DNA of 64,000 bases from DAOUAT01 sp964551735 (GCA_964551735.1 CAZKEF010000020.1:42080-106079), one strand, 5' to 3'; positions 49,000 to 57,620 are shown, counted from the first letter of the stretch. Translations and numbers: made by a program. The notes: generated by a model not told the origin, from the sequence alone.

Positions 49000-50274
49000 C
49001 TAATCCAACTGCACCGTCACCATCTCCCCGTCCGGGATGCCGTTGGCGTTCAACGGCACCTCCACCACCCCCTCCGACCGCACCAGCGTGAAGATCAGGT
49101 TCGATTTGCCAAACACCGGCACGGCCCAGATCTCGCCATCCCGTTCCTCCAGGCGCACGCGCACGTAATCCGCGCGGCCGCTGCCCGCTGGGATGTTGCG
49201 CGCCAGCCGGGCGATGGTGCGGCGGGGCGGCATCAAGCGCGCGCCCAGCAGCAGGCGGATGGTGGGGGCCACGAAGTGTCCGAAGATGTTGATGCATGAC
49301 ACCGGGTTGCCCGGCAGGCCGAAGACCGGCTTGCCCTCACACACAGCCAGGATGGTGGGCTTGCCGGGCCGGATGGCGACGCCATGCACCAACACGCCCG
49401 GCGCGCCCAGCTTGTTGATAGCGTTGGCGGTCAGGTCGCGGTAACTGACCGAGCTGCCGGCGGTGATAACGACCACATCCGCCTCGTCATACGCGCGGCG
49501 CACCGCCGCGTCCAGCGCCTCCTCCTCATCGGCTGCGATGGGATAGGTGATGGGGATGCCGCCCGCCTGGGTCACCAGGCCCGCCAGGGTGTAGCTGTTG
49601 ATATCGCGCACCTGGCCGAGACCGGGTTCCTGTTCCGGCGGCACCACTTCGTCCCCCTGGCTGACGATGCCCACCCAGGGCCGGCGGCCCAGGGCGACCT
49701 CGGTGACGCCCAGGGCCAGCAGCCCACCGATGTCCTGCGGCCGCAGTATCTGTCCGGCCGGGAGGACTGTTTCACCGCCGCACACATCTTCGCCCGGCTG
49801 GATACAGCTCTCGCCGGCCGCGACCGGCCGCGCGACCTCAATACCGTAAGCTGTGAAGCCAGGCTGCCGCGACGGGCTGCCGAACATGGGCGCCGCGATG
49901 CGATTGGTGTGCTCCAACATCACCACAGCATCGGCGCCTGGCGGGACCATACCGCCGGTGTGCACCAACGCGGCCTCACCGGAGCCCAAGGTGAAATCAG
50001 CCGCCGCACCCATCGGCACCTCGGCCACCACGTCCAGGTAGGCCGGCGCGCCCCCCGAGGCGCCATGAGTGTCAGCAGCAGCCACCGCATAACCGTCCAC
50101 CGTGCTGCGGATAAATGTCGGCAGATCGTGCGGCGCCGCCACATCTTCGGCCAGCACGCGGCCCAACGCCGCAGCCACGGGGCAGCGTTCCACCTGTATC
50201 GTCGGCGTGAACGCCCCGGTAAAGATCGCCCACGCCTCCTCGGCGGTTTTCAACGAAAGAAACTGTGTCGTCAT
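49000..50274 (-). CDS. moeA: MoeA-type molybdopterin molybdenumtransferase
   Basis: The protein has 424 residues, the normal length. MoeA inserts molybdenum into adenylated molybdopterin to make molybdenum cofactor. Family motifs seen: RSTVDGYAV (about 56-64), HTGGMVPPGADAVVMLEHT, GDEVVPP with DINSYTL, TAGSSVSYRDLT and VAIRPGKPT, then GLPGNPVSC. The C-terminal beta-barrel domain is present. The ATG at 50274 lies 3 nt after the restored stop of the upstream ATPase (TGAGGGATG), so translation is probably coupled. No other molybdenum cofactor genes are in the window, and the pairing with an ATPase and Yip1-like proteins is unexplained. Confidence 0.92.
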   Translation of the reverse strand: MTTQFLSLKTAEEAWAIFTGAFTPTIQVERCPVAAALGRVLAEDVAAPHDLPTFIRSTVDGYAVAAADTHGASGGAPAYLDVVAEVPMGAAADFTLGSGEAALVHTGGMVPPGADAVVMLEHTNRIAAPMFGSPSRQPGFTAYGIEVARPVAAGESCIQPGEDVCGGETVLPAGQILRPQDIGGLLALGVTEVALGRRPWVGIVSQGDEVVPPEQEPGLGQVRDINSYTLAGLVTQAGGIPITYPIAADEEEALDAAVRRAYDEADVVVITAGSSVSYRDLTANAINKLGAPGVLVHGVAIRPGKPTILAVCEGKPVFGLPGNPVSCINIFGHFVAPTIRLLLGARLMPPRRTIARLARNIPAGSGRADYVRVRLEERDGEIWAVPVFGKSNLIFTLVRSEGVVEVPLNANGIPDGEMVTVQLD

Positions 50275-50277
50275 CCC

Positions 50278-51946
50278 TCACATACCCCACGCCGTCACCG
50301 GGTACGCCAGGGGTTGCTCCGGCGTGCCCCGATAGACCTCTTCACGGTGGAAGATCTTTTCCTCCCAGGCGCGTTCTGGCCGGCGATCGAAAATGACCAG
50401 GTGCGCCTCCTCAGCCGCGCAGCGATCGGCCGTACGCCCACGTCTGCCGCAAGCCGTCGGCGACCGTCTGCTCGAGCGACTTGTGCAGCACCTTCAGCTC
50501 GATCACCGCGCGCTGCACGATGCCCCCCGGCGGAAAGCTGCGCGCGGTCACATAGTATGTGCTACGGGACTCACCGACCCGCGGCTGCGCAGCCTCGCTA
50601 TCCACCGGCCACAACACCAGCAGGTCCGTCCGCATCCGCCCCAGGCCATACTCGCGCTCGACCCGCCCCCCGCCGTTCACGATCCGCTGCAAGAACGCCT
50701 GCAGCAACAGTTGCGGCCCGGCCTCCTGATACTGAAAACGCTCCAGCCAGCTTTCGGAGTGCTCACGAAAGAACTGCTGGAACGCCGCCAGCAGCTTGGG
50801 CAGGTCAAGCCGGCCGTCCGGTCGCACATACCAGATTGTGTCATAGGCCAGGGTGTCCTGGGTCACACTGGTGAGGGCGCGCGGGATGATCTCGCGATAG
50901 ATCGGGTTGGCGACCTCGACCACCGGTTTGCGCCGGACCAGCCCCAGGTCTTGCAGGTAGCGCAAGTCATCCTCGGGCAACGCGGCCGGCGTCTTGCCGC
51001 TGACCAACAAGGCCTGAATGATGCGCGCCACGCGCGGCTCCTGGAGCTTGTCGGCCAGTTGATCCAGGTGCGTCTCGTTGCGCAAGATCAGGTTCTCTTT
51101 GGCTGTGGCCACCATCTCGGCCGTGACCGCTTGCGTCCGATCCCGGCCCTCCGGCATCTTGAAGCAGGTCTCGTATGCCAGCGCGTTCACCAGCCACGGC
51201 TGCCCCTGCGTCAAGTCCCAAATGGCCGCCCGCGCCTCCGGCTCGAAGACCTGGCCGGTCTCAGCCGTATGCTGGGTCAGTAAGCGCGTCACCTCGGCTT
51301 CGGTAAAATCGCCCAGGCGCAACGACTCAGCCCGGACGTTGAACGCGCTGCCGCCAGTGATGATCGCCTTGTCCCGCGTAGAATGGATGCGATAATCGCG
51401 CACATCGCGCACCCCGCACAGCACCACCGTCGAGGGGAACGCCTGCGGCCGATTGGGGTAGCCCGCGCGCAACTGCCGCAGCACGGTGATCAACAGGTCG
51501 CCCACCAGCGCATCAATCTCATCAATCAACAGGATCGTCGGTTGTTCCGCGGCGCTGCACCACCGGCCCAAGAGGACACTCAAAGAGGGCGCAGATTGAG
51601 CGATAAGCTCATCGGCGATGGCCCGGGCGGTGTATTCGCCCAGTATCAACGCTGCCTGCTGGCCGATTTCCTGAAGCAGGACCGTCAGCCCGGCATTGAT
51701 CTGCTCGCGATACCCCTGCGCCACCTCGAAGTTGACATACAGACAACGATAACGGCCTTCCCGGTTCAGATGATCCATGAGCGCCAGCAGCGCCGAGGTC
51801 TTCCCCGTCTGCCGCGGCGCGTGCAGTACGAAGTACTTCTTCTGGGCGATCAGGTTCGATATTCCGATCAGGTCGAACCGCTCCAGCGGTGGCAGGCAAT
51901 AGTGATCGTCGCCGTTCACCGGCCCGGCAGTATTGAAGAAACGCAT
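50278..51946 (-). pseudogene. AAA ATPase with PD-(D/E)XK-like C-terminus, frameshifted near its 3' end
   Basis: The first frame starts at the ATG 51946 (AAAGG 6 nt upstream; MRFFNTAGPV) and stops at 50411 after 511 codons. It has Walker A APRQTGKTSA, Walker B TILLIDEIDAL and a winged-helix-like region. The C-terminal domain has DLLVLWP and VIELKV, the D and ExK of a PD-(D/E)XK nuclease-like fold. Removing one base from the GG at 50430-50431 joins QTWAY to an in-frame tail of about 50 codons (ADRCAAEEAHLVIFDRRPE, EEKIFHREE, final VTAWGM), ending at 50278. I know this tail as the normal end of the family. Either a real 1-bp insertion truncates the protein or this is a base-call error. The function of the family is not established. 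Confidence 0.82.
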
Positions 51947-51971
51947 GATTGACCTTTGGATGTTGAACCGC

Positions 51972-52775
51972 TCAGAGACCACCGGTCACCAGGAGCAGCG
52001 CCAGGAGACCCACGACCAGCGGCGCCAACAGGGCCAGCAAAGCCATGATACCCAGCACTGGCGCGGCCACCGCTAACAGCGCCTGCGCCACCGAGATCTG
52101 GTGACTGACCGCGGTCGCCTTCACGTAGATCGCCACGCCCCAGATGAACGCCACGGCCCCCAGCGCCGGCCCCAGGTACGGCACGCGGGCGAAGATGTCC
52201 AGGATATGCGGCACGGCGAACAGCGCAGTGGCGCCGAAGAAACCGTGCAGCGTGCCCTGGCCGCCCAACAGCTTGGCAAACAGCATCACCCAGACCCCGT
52301 AGCCCAGCCACGTGCCCAGCGCGGCCGCGGCCAACGGCAGCCCGCCACCGTCAGATAGAGGCCGCGAGACCCAGCCACCCAGGGCCTGCAAAATGCTGCC
52401 CATAGGCCGGGGCAGCGGCGTTGGCAGCGCCATGACTTCAACGCCGACCTGCGCGCCCACCGCAGCGCCCAGTTCAGCCCACAGGCGGATCTCCGCCTGC
52501 CCTTCGACTGGCAGCCCCAGGCGGTTAAACCCTTCCAGCATCCGGTCAATGCTCTGGCGCACCTGGCTCTCTTGTTCGGCGGTCTCGCGCAGGGGCTGCG
52601 CCTCCCCCGCCCCACGTGCCAGATCGATCACCGCGGCCGGCAGCCCGGCCAGCAGCGCCACCACCACGATCACGATGAACCCCTGCAGAAAGGCATCCGG
52701 CCGGCTGCGCAGGCCATCAAAAACAGCCGTTCGCAGCAACACCGCGTGCCACAAGTCGCGAAGCCATGTGCGCAT
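51972..52775 (-). CDS. Yip1-like integral membrane protein
   Basis: The protein has 267 residues. After a short cytoplasmic N-terminus (MRTWLRDLWHAVLL) there is a membrane segment at about 33-52. An extracytoplasmic loop of about 90 residues follows (RETAEQESQVRQSIDRML), then four or five hydrophobic segments to the C-terminus. Topology and Gly/Ala-rich helices match bacterial Yip1-domain proteins, whose function is unknown. Its ATG is 3 nt after the stop of the preceding gene, and the ATPase start follows 25 bp after its own stop. Confidence 0.75.
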   Translation of the reverse strand: MRTWLRDLWHAVLLRTAVFDGLRSRPDAFLQGFIVIVVVALLAGLPAAVIDLARGAGEAQPLRETAEQESQVRQSIDRMLEGFNRLGLPVEGQAEIRLWAELGAAVGAQVGVEVMALPTPLPRPMGSILQALGGWVSRPLSDGGGLPLAAAALGTWLGYGVWVMLFAKLLGGQGTLHGFFGATALFAVPHILDIFARVPYLGPALGAVAFIWGVAIYVKATAVSHQISVAQALLAVAAPVLGIMALLALLAPLVVGLLALLLVTGGL

Positions 52776-52778
52776 GAC

Positions 52779-53498
52779 CTAAAACCTCCCGGCCAGGGCC
52801 GCCACGCTGAAGATCACCAGCCCGGCCAACGTGGTCCAAAACACCAGATAGACAAGAAATGGAAACAGCGTAGCCCACAACGCGCGCGGCCACGAAAACG
52901 CGTGGGCCGTGCGCACGGCTTTGTAGCGCAGCAACAACTGCCAGGTGCTCAGCGCGCCGCCGAGCACCACGAAGGGGATCAAACCCAGGCCACGAAGCAG
53001 CCACGGCGTGAAAGAAAGCGCCGTGACGCCCAGGGTCTGGTTCAGTGTGGCCGCGCCCCCTACCAACCGCGCGGCCAGGTGCGCCAGCAGGCCATAGATC
53101 AGCCAACCGGCAACTGCGCTGACGGGCCATACCAGGATGTTCAAGGCTGCGGTTGCAGGATCCGGCGCGCCGAGCAACGGCGGCATCACCCGCCAGGCAG
53201 CATCCCACCACTGCTGAAACCCGGCCAACGCCCCTGCGTCAGCCATGGCCGACGCCCAGGCCGGCTGCTGTTGCAGCGCGTTCCAAACGATCTCCCGGAT
53301 CGCCTCCGGCCGCGGGGTGCTGGCCCAGGCCACGGTCTGTCCCACCAAGCTGAGCAGCGCAGCAACGACGGCCAGCAAAGTGACCAGGAACAGGCCTTCG
53401 ACAAAGGGATTGTCGTCGTTCTTCAGCTCCTCGAACGCCTCGCTGTCGAGGAACAACGCCTGCCAAACCAGGCGTAACGAAAGGGTGCGATGGCCCAT
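52779..53498 (-). CDS. Yip1-like integral membrane protein, paralogue of the next gene
   Basis: The protein has 239 residues. The start is moved to the ATG 53498, which has AGGAGG 6 nt upstream; the longer frame from 53552 runs through the promoter. It begins with a cytoplasmic helix (SLRLVWQALFLDSEAFEELKN), then a membrane segment at about 35-57, a periplasmic-type loop with WWDAAWRVMPPLL, and four further hydrophobic segments. The layout is the same as in the gene downstream, so the two are likely ancient duplicates and may form a heteromeric membrane unit. First gene of the operon ending in moeA. Confidence 0.75.
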   Translation of the reverse strand: MGHRTLSLRLVWQALFLDSEAFEELKNDDNPFVEGLFLVTLLAVVAALLSLVGQTVAWASTPRPEAIREIVWNALQQQPAWASAMADAGALAGFQQWWDAAWRVMPPLLGAPDPATAALNILVWPVSAVAGWLIYGLLAHLAARLVGGAATLNQTLGVTALSFTPWLLRGLGLIPFVVLGGALSTWQLLLRYKAVRTAHAFSWPRALWATLFPFLVYLVFWTTLAGLVIFSVAALAGRF

Positions 53499-53543
53499 GC
53501 GCGCCTCCTGAGTCCGATGAAAGATCCTTGTGAAGCCACGCGA

Positions 53544-53572
53544 GTATACCACAGCCGTGGGGGCCTGCCAAA
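53544..53572 (-). promoter_or_regulatory. Predicted promoter of the Yip1-ATPase-moeA operon
   Basis: On the minus strand TTGGCA (53567-53572) and TATACT (53544-53549) have exactly 17-bp spacing, five of six matches in each box. The -35 box overlaps the T-run of the upstream gene's terminator. Confidence 0.6.
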
Positions 53573-53607
53573 CAAAAAACCGGGCAAACGTTCGTTCACC
53601 CGGTTTC
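53571..53607 (-). terminator. Intrinsic terminator of the DUF5666 gene
   Basis: On the minus strand the arms AAACCGGG and CCCGGTTT (53600-53607 with 53578-53585) form a stem followed directly by TTTTTTGTTT (53580-53571). It lies about 105 bp after the DUF5666 stop codon. Confidence 0.78.
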
Positions 53608-53712
53608 GTCCTGCGTTACGCACCATGACTTCAAACGACTTTTGCAGCCATGGTGCGCCAAGTCAAAGCAAGCGGGATGGCAATCTCAACCTGCACATCT
53701 CGCTCTCAGGCA

Positions 53713-54915
53713 TCAGGGCTCGACGCTCATGCTCAGCACCCGCAAGTTCATGGCGACAATGACACCATCGGATTCCCGCAGGACACCATCCAACACGGCA
53801 ACAGAGCCAACCGCAGGCGTTATGCCCTTCAACACCGTACGCTCGTTCACCGCGATGCTCTTGCCCCCCACCATCCAGTCGCCGACCAGGCCCGTCTCCG
53901 GCAGGGCCTCGATGAGGCCGGCGTGACGCGTGTACATGCCGCCCTCTTCCGGGCTCACCAGCACGGTGATCTCGCTGGCGATAAACTTCTCCGGCGCGAT
54001 CCAACCCACCACATGTACCGTCGCGCCCAACACCGCCAGGCCCTTCTCCTGGTAGATCCGGGTGTTTGGCATGACGGCGATCGTCTTACCATCGACGACC
54101 CAGTCCCCGCGCAGGCCGGATTCCGGAAGCTGCTCGATAGCGCCATCAAACTCGCCGACATACGGCGAAGCCTTGAGATCGCCCCAAGCAACCTTCAGCA
54201 CCAATGCCTTCAGCGAACCATCCGGCAACAGGTCCAACCCGCCGTGTGCGATCAATCCTGCGACCGGGGTCCCAAGGATGATCGTATGCGTGGGATCTTC
54301 TTGATCCGTATTGACTGCCACCGGGATGCCGCTGAGCGTCCAGCTCGTGTCGCTGAAAGCCTGGATCTCGGCGCCGATCTCGACATGCTCCCGGGCGGCG
54401 ATCGCGATGACTTGATAGGCGGTCAGGACGCCGCCTTCCTCGGTCATAATCGCTTCAACCCAACCGTCCAGTTCGAACGGGTTGCCGTCGTCCATGAACT
54501 TGGTATCGTCCGTCGTCATCACCGGCACATTGGCCACACCCCAGGCGCCCACCAGGCTGCCATCCTCCGGCAGGGCTGTGATGGGCCCGCGCAGCCGGAC
54601 CTGCTCCTTGCGCACAGTGATCTGTTTGGCCAACAACGAATCATCCGCCAGGCGGACGGCAAAGACGTCGGCCCACATGCCAGCCTCTGCCGGGCCGCCG
54701 GCTTCCACAACGTAGGTGTCCGCATCCATCGCCACAACCTGGCCGCCTACAGCCCACGGCGTCTCCAGGCTGCCAACAGCGGTGATGACGCCGGTGAAGC
54801 GGACGTCAATACCGAATTCCCATCCGCCCCAAGCTGAGGCGGCCGGCGCCAACGTCAGCGCCAGCAAGACTATCACCATAACCAGGAACTTCGAATTGCG
54901 TAAGATGTGCTTCAT
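53713..54915 (-). CDS. Secreted protein with several DUF5666 modules
   Basis: The protein has 400 residues. A signal peptide ends ASAWG; AGGAGG lies 6 nt before the ATG. Modules of about 60-70 residues repeat the pattern FxGxIxALPExGLxGDWxVxGKxIxV, seen for example at FDGAIEQLPE and HAGLIEALPE, with GVITAVGS and LRGPITALPE as more diverged copies. This is the signature of DUF5666, predicted beta-barrel domains of secreted or envelope proteins with no known biochemical role. It lies in the same orientation as the ECF sigma, DUF5667 and carbohydrate-binding-like genes and may belong to that regulon. It has no FLPLLLR-type ending. Confidence 0.85.
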   Translation of the reverse strand: MKHILRNSKFLVMVIVLLALTLAPAASAWGGWEFGIDVRFTGVITAVGSLETPWAVGGQVVAMDADTYVVEAGGPAEAGMWADVFAVRLADDSLLAKQITVRKEQVRLRGPITALPEDGSLVGAWGVANVPVMTTDDTKFMDDGNPFELDGWVEAIMTEEGGVLTAYQVIAIAAREHVEIGAEIQAFSDTSWTLSGIPVAVNTDQEDPTHTIILGTPVAGLIAHGGLDLLPDGSLKALVLKVAWGDLKASPYVGEFDGAIEQLPESGLRGDWVVDGKTIAVMPNTRIYQEKGLAVLGATVHVVGWIAPEKFIASEITVLVSPEEGGMYTRHAGLIEALPETGLVGDWMVGGKSIAVNERTVLKGITPAVGSVAVLDGVLRESDGVIVAMNLRVLSMSVEP

Positions 54916-55020
54916 GGATTTCCTCCTAATCGTGAGACCTGCAACATCTGTTATTGTTTGCGAGGGTCATTGTTCCTCAGCCGCTACTAAGCAGCCGCCC
55001 TCTTCTCAGTTTGAGCGCTT

Positions 55021-55740
55021 TCATCCGCTTCGCAAGACCAATGGCAGGTAGATCCGCGATCGCGGGGTCGGCGTGCTCGTCGGCGTGAATGTCAACGTCA
55101 CCGTCGGCATCGGTGTAGGGCATGTGGTCCCGGCCTGGATGCTCACATCGTCGATGAAGAAACGCGTCAGCAAATTGAGGTCGGTGGTCACCCGGTAGCG
55201 CAACTGCACCGTCTGGCCAGCGTACTGCTGCAGGTCCACCGAGATCGGGTTCCACACCAGATCATCGATCCCATCGGTGTTGTCAAAGGTAAACAATTGC
55301 GCGATCAACGCGCTGCCATCCGCGCTGTACAACTCGACATACATGAAATCTCGTGACCAGCCCGGATCGCGCGGCTCCTCCGTATAGCGCGTCCACCAGA
55401 AGGAAAACATCAAGCTGCCCGATCCTGCCGGCAGCACCACCACCTGGCTGAGCCGATCATCGGCGTCGTCGCGACCACCAAGCAACGCTGCATACGTGCC
55501 GCTGTGCGTTTCGAATGTCGTCCTAAAGGTGACGGGCGTCGGCGCCGGACTTGGGACGTAGATCCAGGGTTCCTCCCCATCCTCGAAGCCGCCGTTGTTT
55601 ACCTGCTCTGAACAACTGCCCGGCGCGGCACCCGCAGGGACCGGGGCCAGCACCACCGCCGGGACTACCACTGCCAACAGAAGTGCTACCGTCCCAAGCA
55701 GCAGCAGCCCAAGTCCTTTCCAGCGCAGGTTCTCATCCAT
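55021..55740 (-). CDS. Secreted jelly-roll (CBM-like) protein with YLPLVLR tail
   Basis: The protein has about 239 residues. The ATG at 55740 is preferred because GGAGGG lies 5 nt upstream; a GTG at 55743 is too close. A signal peptide covers residues 8-40. Residues 45-195 look like a beta-jelly-roll of the carbohydrate-binding or MAM type: VNNGGFEDG at the start, WTRYTEEP, VWNPISVDLQQYAGQTVQLR and FFIDDVSI at the end. A Thr/Pro linker and then RIYLPLVLRSG close the protein, matching the tails of the two giant proteins. The ligand is unknown. It follows the DUF5667 gene by about 20 bp, which places it in the sigma-factor operon. Confidence 0.82.
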   Translation of the reverse strand: MDENLRWKGLGLLLLGTVALLLAVVVPAVVLAPVPAGAAPGSCSEQVNNGGFEDGEEPWIYVPSPAPTPVTFRTTFETHSGTYAALLGGRDDADDRLSQVVVLPAGSGSLMFSFWWTRYTEEPRDPGWSRDFMYVELYSADGSALIAQLFTFDNTDGIDDLVWNPISVDLQQYAGQTVQLRYRVTTDLNLLTRFFIDDVSIQAGTTCPTPMPTVTLTFTPTSTPTPRSRIYLPLVLRSG

Positions 55741-55759
55741 CACTGCCCTCCGTAGCCAC

Positions 55760-57043
55760 CTAACGGCTGCGAGGCGGCGCAGGAAGTGTCACAGTAACCT
55801 CGGGCACAACAGGCGGTATCGGCGTCGGTTGCGGACCGATAGGGAAATCCCGAGGCGGCCGCGGCGTCTCCGTCACCGACGGCAAGGGTGCGATCGCCGT
55901 TGCCGTCAACGCAATGCCTCCGCCTGCATAGCGCACCGTTACCGACGGCAGTGGTATTGCAGCAGGCGTTGCTGTCGGCAGATAACGGGGAGGGATCACG
56001 GTGCCGGTGGGCAGCCAGGCCGGCGGCGTGATCTCGGTCCGAGGCGGTCGCGGCACCAGCGGCGTGCGCGTCGCAGGGATCACTGTGGCGCCCGGCACCC
56101 AGGTCGCATTCCCGGTTGGCCACGCCCACGGCGTCATAGTTGGCCACGCGCCGGGCTGTAACGTCGCGCGCGGCGTCACCGGAGGTCGCGCAGGCAGCGT
56201 CAAGGTCGCAAGCGGGCGCCTGGGGGTCACCGAAGGCCACATCTCCGTAATCCTTGGGCGAGGCGTGCGTGTGGACACAGGCTCCACCACGGCTACGGGG
56301 GTGACTGACGGCGTGACCTCGACCTTGACCGTAGGCCATACCGGCAGGGTTGGTGTCGGTAAGGGTGTCACCAGGCGCCCTGCGATAGCATGAACCTGCT
56401 TGGCTGCGTGGGCCAAACGCGCCTCCATCGCCGGATCATCGGCCCGCTCGGCCAGAGCCACCAACGCCTGCGCGTGTGCACTGACGCGTTCAGCAATCTC
56501 GATCTGCTCATCCAGCGTCAAACGTTCGGCGCGCCGGACAATGGCCTCCTCACTGACGATCAAAGCTGCCAACGCGGAGGGATGAGCGCCCTGGGATTCG
56601 GTCAAGCGGCGTTCTGCCACAACCAGCTCCGCCTTGGCCTGGCGCGCCATGCCAAACTGCACGAAGACCGGCACACGTTCTGAAGCGACGCGCAACGAAT
56701 AGCCCAAATCACCAGGCTGGCTCGACGCCACAGCAGACACGGTCAAAGCGATAAACAAAACCAACGATAGCATTGCAGCAGCCGGCATTGCCCGCAGGCG
56801 CAGCCAGGCCAGCGGCGGGCGCGGGGCTGTCCGCTCGGCTAAGGCAGCGCGCATCGTCACCTTGGCCCGCAGCTTCTGCCCGTGAGACAAGCGGAACGCG
56901 GCCAAGGTGCGCAACTCGGCCGCGGCCTGTAACATGGGCGCCAAGGTCTGCGCCTGCTCAGGGTAACGGACCAGACAGTCGGCCACCGTCTCCCCTGCCT
57001 TCAGACGTTCCAGGCAATCATCCAGTATAGTGCTCGCCTTCAT
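55760..57043 (-). CDS. DUF5667 membrane protein, probable anti-sigma partner
   Basis: The protein has 427 residues. The start is the ATG 57043, one base after the stop of the sigma-factor gene, with AAAGG upstream. The cytoplasmic N-terminus (ILDDCLERLKAGETVADCLVRYPEQ, about 1-60) is typical of this family. One membrane segment follows at about 85-108. After it comes the DUF5667 region (SSQPGDLGYSLRVASERV, helical, about 108-210). The last 200 residues are Pro/Thr-rich and lie outside the cell. Family context: DUF5667 proteins are often encoded next to ECF sigma factors, so an anti-sigma function is inferred, not shown. No zinc-binding HxxxCxxC anti-sigma motif is present. Confidence 0.8.
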   Translation of the reverse strand: MKASTILDDCLERLKAGETVADCLVRYPEQAQTLAPMLQAAAELRTLAAFRLSHGQKLRAKVTMRAALAERTAPRPPLAWLRLRAMPAAAMLSLVLFIALTVSAVASSQPGDLGYSLRVASERVPVFVQFGMARQAKAELVVAERRLTESQGAHPSALAALIVSEEAIVRRAERLTLDEQIEIAERVSAHAQALVALAERADDPAMEARLAHAAKQVHAIAGRLVTPLPTPTLPVWPTVKVEVTPSVTPVAVVEPVSTRTPRPRITEMWPSVTPRRPLATLTLPARPPVTPRATLQPGAWPTMTPWAWPTGNATWVPGATVIPATRTPLVPRPPRTEITPPAWLPTGTVIPPRYLPTATPAAIPLPSVTVRYAGGGIALTATAIAPLPSVTETPRPPRDFPIGPQPTPIPPVVPEVTVTLPAPPRSR

Positions 57044-57044
57044 T

Positions 57045-57620
57045 CTACCTTTCCTCGGTGCCCAAAAGCCGGCCCAACGCCTGCAGCGCACGATGTTGCA
57101 GCGATTTCACAGCCCCTTCGGTCTTGCCAAGCCAAGAAGCCACTTCAGCGTTGCTCATGTCCTCACCGAATTTGCCGAGTATCACCAGGCGCTGGTCCTC
57201 ACTCAATCTTGAGAGCGCGCTCCCCAAACGTGCGAGCAACTCTTGCTGTTCGACAGCACGATGTGGATTAGCTCCACTGGCAGGGAGCCGCAATTCCTCC
57301 GACAGACTCACGTGCGATACTCGCCTGGATTGGCGATGATGGTCGGTGATCAAATTCGCCGCAATGCGATACAGCCAGGCACTGAACGAAGCGGCCGGCC
57401 GCCGCGCATTGAGCCGAAAACCCCCGATCTTCTTGATAACCCGAACAAACAATTCTGTAGTCAAGTCGGATGCGATATCGGTATCCCCAACTCGCGCCAA
57501 CACATAGCGATACAAGCGATCGGCGTAAAGCTCATAAAGCGCTTCTAAAGCAGCCATTTCGCCACGCTGGCATGCAGGTAATAGCGACGTAATCTGCTCG
57601 TCAGTAATCGCTGATTGCAT
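57045..57620 (-). CDS. ECF-type RNA polymerase sigma-70 factor
   Basis: The protein has about 191 residues. Region 2 (about 20-90) has ALYELYADRLYRYVLARV and DLTTELFVRVI, with FSAWLYRIAANLITDHHR. Region 4 (about 130-185) has LSRLSEDQRLVILGKF and NAEVASWLGKTEGAVKSLQHRAL. It directs RNA polymerase to promoters of an unknown regulon. The ATG 57620 is chosen; a TTG at 57641 would add seven residues, and neither has a strong Shine-Dalgarno. It overlaps operationally with the DUF5667 gene (one base between stop and start). Likely targets are envelope genes such as those downstream, including itself. Confidence 0.9.
   Translation of the reverse strand: MQSAITDEQITSLLPACQRGEMAALEALYELYADRLYRYVLARVGDTDIASDLTTELFVRVIKKIGGFRLNARRPAASFSAWLYRIAANLITDHHRQSRRVSHVSLSEELRLPASGANPHRAVEQQELLARLGSALSRLSEDQRLVILGKFGEDMSNAEVASWLGKTEGAVKSLQHRALQALGRLLGTEER

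Noticed and set aside
50281..50410. A separate small gene between the ATPase stop and moeA
   Set aside because: The frame has no start codon or ribosome binding site of its own, and its sequence is the known C-terminus of the ATPase family, so a frameshift explains it better.
53621..53657. GCACCATG / CATGGTGC inverted repeat after the DUF5666 gene
   Set aside because: An 8-bp stem with a 21-nt loop and no T-run; the real terminator is the stronger hairpin at 53571-53607.
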